Source: Nemertoderma westbladi (taxonomy: Eukaryota > Xenacoelomorpha > Nemertodermatida > Nemertodermatidae). Taken from it: a stretch of 64,000 bases of DNA. The DNA lies in assembly GCA_032718475.1 (NCBI GenBank), contig JAUCBJ010000785.1, positions 57,837 to 121,836 of the forward strand, written 5' to 3'. A program made the translations under genes and the position numbers. Every line of letters begins with the position of its first letter. Within the stretch, counting starts at the first letter, position 1. The notes beneath the pieces were generated by a model. It was not told the origin of the DNA. It searched no databases and worked only from the letters and a program-made list of their open reading frames with translations. Shown here one piece after another: positions 57,676-64,000 of the stretch.

Positions 57676-59947
57676 TTAACATGATTCACCACGGTGAACC
57701 CAACTGAGGGACAGATGGCAGGCTAAGCAGCGGGCCGCAGCAATGAACGGGAACATCGGCGGAATGTAGAAAGGAGACCACCCACAATATTGATTTATAG
57801 TTCTTCGCCCATCGCCTGAAAGGTTAGACAGCGTTTGATGCCTTGCTACATAAGTGTAAGACCTGAGATCAAAGGTAGACGTAGTGACACGCTGTGCGCC
57901 AAAATTTAAATTTAGGAACTGTACTGTTTTGATTCTGGCAGAACCCGAGGTATTCCTTCACATTCCTATGGGGGGAGATAGAAGAGAGAGAGAGAATAGA
58001 TACAGGTACACAGATAAGGACGCAGGCACACCATTACGGGGCATGCACATTGGTAGGATACATCAGAACTGTACGCCTAACTTATTTGCCGTGTATAGGT
58101 GCGCTTGTGGCTTATTTTGTAGTACAACGGTGTCCATTGCTTGTATTGGAGTCTGTAGGCCAAGAGAAAGTTACCGTGTCTTGTCTGAATCAAGATTGTA
58201 CCGTTCAGGCGGTTGGGCAGTTTATTGTGCTAGGCGCATTACAAATAGGGCTATTTGGGATACTAACACCTACCGTGTCCCCGCCGACATCCTGATAAGA
58301 AGTTGCCACGCCCACCTAGGCTACCAAAATTCTAGATAGGAGACCAGGCTAGCTATTGTAACTGTATGCCTACTGTAGTAAACTAACACATTTCTTTTTA
58401 GTATTAGGGACCTGGTAGATTTAAATTGCCGAATTCTGGCCGTAGTTACTAACCTTATGCCTGAATTTGAGTCCTGGAAATACACAAAGGGGGAAGGAGC
58501 CTTATCATCTGTGAGTATTAGACCTACAGACCACAAAATTTGAATATTTGTAAAATGCATACCGGACCCAGTAAATTATATAATATGAAGGAGTACAAAA
58601 CAAAAATTTGATTGTAAAATTCAACACACACGAGTTTAGGAATTATTTACACCTCGAAATATATAAAATAATTTTGTCCAAGCCGCAGTTCGTCCGCTAG
58701 TTAGATATTTAGCTAGCAACCCCCACCCCATATAAATCACACCGCGGCAAAGTATACGAACGCCTTTAGTCCGTCAGCAAGTCAGCATGATTGTTAGGAT
58801 TCGCTGCGCGGGATTTTGTATCATCGAAGTTTGTCCATTTGTAGACTGTTTTCTGCCTCACCGGTAAACGACACCGATACTGCAATAGATTCGCTTACTT
58901 AGAGTTTACTGTTTTGGTGAGAAGGTTGGATTTATGCTTTATGATTCACAGACTTTACAGTAGGATATTGCAGGATTCACATATAGTAGAGATGTGATTT
59001 CGGAATCTACAAGCAGTAGTAATAGGTTTGTAGATCTGGTCGATCAAACAGTAGGAATGTGATTATATTTTAACATATTCCAGAATGTGGTTATTTTAAC
59101 ATATTTCCTAAAACAGTAGGAATGTGTTATTTTAACACAGAATGTGTTTTACTGAACTATAGTTCAGTAGGACTAAAATTATTTTAGAAATTTTGTATTT
59201 TGAGGTAAAATTTGTATTTGATTAGCTAAGTGCAAATTTTTGAATAAAATTCATATTTTGAACCGTGTGTAAATATTTTGGAATTAAAATACCGGTGTTT
59301 AAAAGGGTTTAAATACCATATTGTACCGGTATAAAAATTTTTCGTAAAGTAAAACCAAACTCTTTTGTTTTTCAGGACTCAGAGCTCATTTCTAGACTGT
59401 AACGAGAGCAAGACCGTGTTTAGCAAGTTTGGGAGATTGATAACTCAACAATTTTGGTTGGGGAAAATCGCACTTCGTCCACAACGCTGCAAACGGAAAG
59501 GTTCACGTCCGGTTTGTATCTGGGAATCTGTTTTTCTGGAGAATTTTGGAGGTGGTAAGTTCGAAAAGTTGCATTAATCAGTTAGGCATTGCCGTATTAG
59601 TTAAAATTATTCTGGGTTCCACTGTCTCAAGTATTTGCATTCTGTACGATTTCTTTGTTTATTGCTGAATTAGTCCGTGTTATTTGTGTTTGATTTACAA
59701 TTTGATAACGTGTATCGATATCCGATTTATTTGTTATAAAATTGGCCGATAGGCTAATTTTATTATATACTTATACCGTGACATTTATTTGCTGTAAAAT
59801 TGGCCGGAAGGCTAATTTTATCCATTTGCTAAAAAATCGGCCGGTAGGCTAATTTTATATGTTTGAATTATAATTAGTACCGTTTTATATAAATACGGTA
59901 AGTTTGATACTTGACACTCACATTTTACTTGACTTACAACTACCGAA
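57676..59947. other. Presumed leader of BEL-B or neighbouring element
   Basis: About 2.3 kb. The longest plus ORF (57884-58339) has no recognised domain; an overlapping frame (58050-58295) is more hydrophobic (GALVAYFVV..., QFIVLGALQIGLFGIL) but equally unassigned. A tataaatcac box near 58731 may be a promoter. Confidence 0.35.
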
Positions 59948-60820
59948 ATGAGTGACAAACAGGACTATACGAAAAATAGACCTACCGACTATGACTCATG
60001 TGACGCGGATAAGTCAGTAACGGAAGAACCACAAGGGAAGACTTGCGAGCCTACCGAACCAACACCGTGTGCGTCACCAGTACATCCAACGGGAGTACCA
60101 GATGCCGTAGTGCGAGGCGACGGCAGGACCGAGGGTTTTCTAACTGTTCCACAGCCTAGATACAGGGAAACGGATATGGTTAGTTCAGTAGGAAGCCAAG
60201 AGAGCGTTGTTAGAAGCGTCAGAGGATACATGGCGCATATTACTAGGAGTATTGGAGAAGGCCAACGCATATTAAACGAGTTGACCGCTCCGATGTCCTG
60301 GTTCGAGTTTTACACCTTACAGGTTAGAGTACAAAGTAAGGTACATAAGTCCGTAAGTAACCTAATCAGTCTACAAGATCTAGCTAGACAAAGACAGGAT
60401 GCGGACACTCAGTTTAAGATCCTCGAGAAATTAATGATCGCTAGGGAGAAACTAATTCAGTTTAAGATGGCCATTAGACTGATACAACAGGAACAAGCGG
60501 ACCAGTTGCTAGGTGAGTCAGTTTCCGACGAATTATTGCAGCCCGAGGAAGAACAAGAACTGTATAGACTGGATGGACAATTGAAATATCTGATGGATCA
60601 CTTACGTATGTGCGGCGAAGATGTTGGAGATTTGGAAACCGTGCCGGAGGCTACGAGGGAAACTTCACCCGTACAGACCGAACTGGCACCGGGAATAATG
60701 GATCAATCACTGGTAAGTATTCGCAGCAAAATTGGCAAGGTGAGTATCATAACGTCAGAAATTTCTCGACAACAGCAACAGTTTTACAGACAACAACAAG
60801 AGATTGAGGAACAAACTTAA
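59948..60820 (+). CDS. BEL-B first ORF (gag N-terminal region)
   Basis: 290 residues, starts MSDKQDYTKNRPTDYDSCDA; a Thr/Pro-rich head with KTCEPTE near residue 31-37, then a largely helical region (SVVRSVRGYMAHITRSIGEG, FKILEKLMIAREKLIQFKMA) ending in a Gln-rich coiled coil. No stop inside. Ends in TAA, while the coiled coil continues in the +1 frame from 60804, so either a mutation or a programmed shift links them. Confidence 0.7.
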   Translation: MSDKQDYTKNRPTDYDSCDADKSVTEEPQGKTCEPTEPTPCASPVHPTGVPDAVVRGDGRTEGFLTVPQPRYRETDMVSSVGSQESVVRSVRGYMAHITRSIGEGQRILNELTAPMSWFEFYTLQVRVQSKVHKSVSNLISLQDLARQRQDADTQFKILEKLMIAREKLIQFKMAIRLIQQEQADQLLGESVSDELLQPEEEQELYRLDGQLKYLMDHLRMCGEDVGDLETVPEATRETSPVQTELAPGIMDQSLVSIRSKIGKVSIITSEISRQQQQFYRQQQEIEEQT

Positions 60821-61364
60821 ATTGCTGACAGTACAAGCGGCTGTAGAGGAGGAGAAACTACGGGTAGCAAATGTTGCGAGAATCTCTCATCTACAAGAAG
60901 CAGCTGAACTAGAAGCAGCTGAGATGGAAAGGTTAGAGTTAGATATTGCGCAACAAGCGGCAGCAGCCGAGTTAGCGCAACAAATGGCAGCAGCAGAGTT
61001 GGAGCGACAAAGGTTAGTTTCAGAAGTGAGAGTCGAAATGAAAAAACTGCAAATAAAGGCTCAATCAGCTATATGACTAGCGGAGTTTGAGGCGCAACAA
61101 CAACAAACGGAACAACGCGAGAAAGAAGTTAAACTTCATTTCGAACTTGAAAGGAAGGCGAGAGAACTATCCAACGCCAAGGAAGATCTAGAGCTTAAGG
61201 CCTGCGATCGATCGATGAGATCTCGAGACGGACACGATCTAGACAGGATAGGGGTAAGGCATCGCCAAATTCAGGAATGAATAAAGGAAGGAAGTGTAGG
61301 AGCACCTGAGAGAGGAGGAGAATTAGTTAATGAATTATGCCAATGATTTCCTCAAGTAACTCCT
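60804..61364 (+). pseudogene. BEL-B coiled-coil segment, interrupted by TGA codons
   Basis: Ala/Glu/Gln-rich heptads (EEEKLRVANVARISHLQEAA, AAELAQQMAAAELERQRLV) run to TGA at 61074. The frame resumes with LAEFEAQQQQTEQREKEVKL and meets TGA at 61278 and 61344 before the next ORF in the same frame. No TAA or TAG occurs in this stretch. Confidence 0.65.
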
Positions 61365-62186
61365 ATGTTTGCACCAATTACGTCTAAAAAACCTGTTTCG
61401 ATTGCGGGTAGCAGCAATATATCTCCTATCCACGATGCGACGGAATACAGGTTTGTTATTCCGGACAAGTTTATATCGCCAAGAGCAACGTCATCGCCTA
61501 TTCCAAAAGTCAAGGTAAGTAATCCGCCAATTACGGACCGTAGTAGTTTATTAGCCGGACCTACATTACTGACGACTAAACAGGTGAGTCAACCTTCGAC
61601 ACCCAAACCTGTCACGCACTACGCCAACCCAACCGTGTTTAGACCTACAAGGCCTTTAGATTCAAACGCCATTCTGCGACCACACATTCAGTTTACATCG
61701 CAATCTACGACTTCGAGGAAGACTTGTGAGCCTACCGAACAACAGAGACCAGTAGATACGCGACCACTCAACAAGTTTACATCGCAATCTACGACTTCGA
61801 GGAAGACTTGTGAGCCTACCGAACAACGGAGACCAGTAGATACGCGACCACTCAACCAGTTTACATCGCAATCTACGACTTCGAGGAAGACTTGCGAGCC
61901 TACCGAACAACGGAGACCAGTAGACGATGTTTCGAAACGAAGTGTTAGAATTCGGACGACACCACGGACGCGAGCACGTCGGCCACCGTATCCAGGTGAT
62001 AGTAGCACTTCGAGCGAATCGGATTATCCGGAACGTGAGGTGTTTAGAACAGGGGCGGCCAATCAATGCAAACGTGAGCGTTCAACAAATTCCTTTATAA
62101 ATGATCCTCCACAAAATACACCAACACAGAAAGCGTTACAACCAACAGACGCGATCAGTACTCAACAATTCGCCGATCTAATGTGA
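61365..62186 (+). CDS. BEL-B Pro/Thr/Ser-rich linker ORF
   Basis: 273 residues, same frame as the coiled coil. Contains three tandem 28-residue repeats with STTSRKTCEPTEQ (see 61692-61943) and a basic patch (RTTPRTRARRPPY). Likely an unstructured linker before the gag core. Ends in TGA, after which the same frame continues. Confidence 0.65.
   Translation: MFAPITSKKPVSIAGSSNISPIHDATEYRFVIPDKFISPRATSSPIPKVKVSNPPITDRSSLLAGPTLLTTKQVSQPSTPKPVTHYANPTVFRPTRPLDSNAILRPHIQFTSQSTTSRKTCEPTEQQRPVDTRPLNKFTSQSTTSRKTCEPTEQRRPVDTRPLNQFTSQSTTSRKTCEPTEQRRPVDDVSKRSVRIRTTPRTRARRPPYPGDSSTSSESDYPEREVFRTGAANQCKRERSTNSFINDPPQNTPTQKALQPTDAISTQQFADLM
61692..61943. repeat. Three 84-bp in-frame tandem repeats in BEL-B gag
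   Basis: Units begin at 61692, 61776 and 61860 (tttacatcgcaatctacgac...), each encoding FTSQSTTSRKTCEPTEQ plus a variable tail. Confidence 0.93.
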
Positions 62187-62201
62187 CCAGTTGTTAACAA
62201 G

Positions 62202-63020
62202 TTGGCCCAGATTGAGGAACGTTTGGAGGAAGCTCAAACCGATAGTTCGAGAGTAAGTATGGAATTCGAACACACCAGACACCCGAAGGATCCGCAAAGG
62301 ACGGTACCCTCAGGAAATACTTTGTATCCGAAAAGACGTACAGGACAGGAGAAAATCAATTCGATTGCCACACAAGGACTCGAAACTTTGAATGTCGCTG
62401 AAGAGATAGCTAAATTCGCAGCCAGACAAGGACTACCAGTGCAGCAACCACCAAAGTTCTCCGGTAATTCTAAACATTGGCATACATTTGTGGACTATAT
62501 TGAATCTCAAATCGCAGCCTGCGCTTTTACATCGAGAGAGAAGTTTAATTATCTGCTTCAAACACTGACGGGAGAACCAAAACGTCTAGCAGAGACCTTT
62601 GTCGGTGTACCAGACGCCTTTGAGTTGGCTTATGATCGCTTAACTTCGATTTACGGCGGTACAGTAAGTATGGCCAAGTCGGTAATAGAAGAACTCTGTA
62701 AAGGGGGAGCCATTACCAAACCTGTGGACTTACTGAAGTTAGCCGACGAAATTAAGAATGCCATTACGACTTTACGATCAATCGGACAACTAGATTACGC
62801 AAACACTCCTACAGTCCTATTGAAAATAATTGGAAGACTACACCATCGACTTCGTAGGGAGTGGAGAAAGATTGAATACCAGCGAGAAGAGACTGGTGGG
62901 TTTTTAAGGTTAGAAGACGTTTACCTATTAATATCCAGGGAAGCAGTGGTCGAAACTCCGTCGAACTACACCGACCAACATATAGTAGCCGAGGGGATAA
63001 CATTGCCATCTTCTAACTGA
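62202..63020 (+). CDS. BEL-B gag core (DUF1759 type)
   Basis: 272 residues. IAKFAARQGLPVQQPPKFSG then NSKHWHTFVDYIESQI, FNYLLQTLTGEPKRLAETFV and AYDRLTSIYGG mark the BEL/Pao capsid-like fold. The true start is probably upstream because the frame runs on through TGA at 62184. Ends in TGA at 63018 with the same frame open beyond it. Confidence 0.85.
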   Translation: MAQIEERLEEAQTDSSRVSMEFEHTRHPKDPQRTVPSGNTLYPKRRTGQEKINSIATQGLETLNVAEEIAKFAARQGLPVQQPPKFSGNSKHWHTFVDYIESQIAACAFTSREKFNYLLQTLTGEPKRLAETFVGVPDAFELAYDRLTSIYGGTVSMAKSVIEELCKGGAITKPVDLLKLADEIKNAITTLRSIGQLDYANTPTVLLKIIGRLHHRLRREWRKIEYQREETGGFLRLEDVYLLISREAVVETPSNYTDQHIVAEGITLPSSN

Positions 63021-63470
63021 CAGAAACCACAGACGACATCCACAAGGACGGTCACTTACGCCACACCGACAGAAACCCAACAATTTTCCGACGGTTATAA
63101 AGTGTCCGCACCAATAGGGATCAAACAGAGCAGACAGCAACTAACTGCCGACTTCAGCGGTTGTCAATACTGCGAAAGAATAGGTAAGCGGCATACTAGT
63201 CATAAATTGAGAGGATGTAGACTATTCCGTGAGTTAAACTCTGAAGAACGATGGCTACAAATACGGCCATTAGATTCTTGTTGGAGGTGCACACAACACG
63301 GACATGTCCGTAAAGATTGTCCAAATACAGACACCTGTCCTTCTTGTGGACGCAACCATGACGCGTTACTAGGGAACCCAGAAGCTTCACCAGGGAACAC
63401 CCAGAAGCAGCCGCAAAATGTAATGCTGCATATAAAACACGAGAATAGAAAACAACACCAACCTTTGTGA
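63021..63470 (+). CDS. BEL-B nucleocapsid (CCHC knuckles)
   Basis: Continues the gag frame after TGA. Knuckles: CQYCERIGKRHTSHKLRGC, CWRCTQHGHVRKDC (canonical C-x2-C-x4-H-x4-C) and CPSCGRNH. RNA packaging role known for the family. Ends in TGA at 63468, overlapped by the protease frame. Confidence 0.85.
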   Translation, partial: QKPQTTSTRTVTYATPTETQQFSDGYKVSAPIGIKQSRQQLTADFSGCQYCERIGKRHTSHKLRGCRLFRELNSEERWLQIRPLDSCWRCTQHGHVRKDCPNTDTCPSCGRNHDALLGNPEASPGNTQKQPQNVMLHIKHENRKQHQPL

Positions 63471-64000
63471 CGCATATACGGGGTTGTTTCCCAGAACAAT
63501 CCGGGTCTTCGGATGAAGAGTCGGAAGACGACAACGCGTATACTGGGGACGAACAACCATCAATTCCACTTCTGACGCCTGATCAACTGAAAGGATTCAG
63601 TGTAATTCCTGTCAAGATTACGGGCACCAAGGGGAGCAAACGTATTTACGCCATTCTAGACTCAGCCTCATCTCACAGCTACGTGGATGAGAAGGTAGCT
63701 GACGTCGTAACGGACCTTCGACAAGGTAAGAATGTCAGATATACTGTAAGTAGTATGCATGGACAACGTGCGATACCAGTGACAAGAGTTAAGTTGAACT
63801 TAGACACCCTTCTCCCAAAATCGCAACATAGCGGAAAGGAGAGGTCTTTGCTTCCTTTTAGGGATTTAACATTTGCGGCCACAAAGGACTTTAGTAACCT
63901 ACTGGGTCCAGTGCCAGAACAATCCTTGGAGGACCGTAAGTATTTTAGACACCTTGGTGTACCAGAATGTCCAGTTAATTACAGATCAGTAGCAATGTTT
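63467..64000 (+). CDS. BEL-B aspartic protease, partial
   Basis: Open frame, offset -1 from gag, from about 63467 to the window end. Acidic head (SSDEESEDDNAY), then VIPVKITGTKGSKRIYAIL and DSASSHSYVDEKVADVV: the retropepsin loop reads D-S-A in place of D-S/T-G, as in many DUF1758 proteins. Incomplete at 64000. Confidence 0.82.
   Translation, partial: MTHIRGCFPEQSGSSDEESEDDNAYTGDEQPSIPLLTPDQLKGFSVIPVKITGTKGSKRIYAILDSASSHSYVDEKVADVVTDLRQGKNVRYTVSSMHGQRAIPVTRVKLNLDTLLPKSQHSGKERSLLPFRDLTFAATKDFSNLLGPVPEQSLEDRKYFRHLGVPECPVNYRSVAMF

Larger units (their letters stand above)
59948..64000 (+). mobile_element. BEL/Pao retrotransposon BEL-B, coding part, runs off right edge
   Basis: Plus-strand gag and protease of a second BEL/Pao element. 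Order: N-terminal ORF, Ala/Glu/Gln coiled coil, Pro/Thr-rich linker with 84-bp repeats, DUF1759-type gag core, CCHC knuckles, then DUF1758-type protease open to the window end. The architecture parallels BEL-A but the sequence is clearly different. RT and the rest of pol would lie beyond 64000. The 5' LTR was not identified with certainty. Confidence 0.88.

Noticed and set aside
57884-58339. 151-residue plus-strand ORF as a host gene
   Set aside because: No start in good context, no recognised domain, competing overlapping frame; left as unassigned.
61662-62066. Minus-strand ORFs with repeated peptide blocks
   Set aside because: Antisense of the 84-bp repeats in BEL-B gag.
60804-63470. Nuclear genetic code with UGA as a sense codon
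   Set aside because: The host exchanger and FReD exons use TGG for Trp and have no in-frame TGA; TGA-only breaks are limited to retroelements.

Overview
This is AT-rich animal nuclear DNA. Genes are split by GT-AG introns, two host gene families are typical of metazoans, and there is a dense mixture of LTR and non-LTR retrotransposons, tRNA-derived SINE traces, fold-back repeats and minisatellites. An invertebrate, probably marine, is likely. The phylum cannot be fixed from the sequence alone.

Host genes. Two paralogous K+-dependent Na+/Ca2+ exchanger genes (NCKX, SLC24 family) lie head to head. Copy A is on the minus strand at the left edge, with exons 1-4 between 1921 and 253 and the rest beyond position 1. 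Copy B is on the plus strand, with ten exons from 21316 to 45066. Its exons join to 1767 nt (588 codons plus a TAG stop) with every intron phase consistent, so it looks intact. Exons 3 and 4 have the same lengths and phases in both copies. The terminal exon of a fibrinogen-domain (FReD) gene lies at 49858-50412 on the minus strand.

Mobile DNA. The roughly 19 kb between the two exchanger genes is mostly one BEL/Pao LTR retrotransposon, BEL-A (8998-20910, minus strand). It has 1161-bp TG...CA LTRs that differ at about 2% of positions and a perfect 5-bp target duplication, AAATG. It keeps gag, protease and an accessory ORF beside the 3' LTR but has lost reverse transcriptase, RNase H and integrase. 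The introns of copy B hold a CR1/L2-like LINE (intron 1, antisense), another CR1/Jockey-like LINE (intron 3), an RTE/Nimb-like LINE (intron 4) and two facing copies of a related LINE (intron 7). Fragments of the RTE/Nimb-like LINE also lie at 2.1 kb, 3.8 kb, 4.2-4.5 kb and 45.8 kb. A second BEL/Pao element, BEL-B, fills the right end (coding from 59948) and runs off the window. Its gag frame is interrupted only by TGA codons.

Repeats. Notable are a ~165-bp tandem array with a TTGGTGC/GCACCAA core near 48.5-49.3 kb with a relative in intron 1 of copy B, GATC-rich ~360-470-bp units at 52-53.3 kb, a 34-bp array just upstream of copy-B exon 8, a 9/10-bp minisatellite at 54.5 kb, several fold-back palindromes, and six long poly-G/poly-C tracts.
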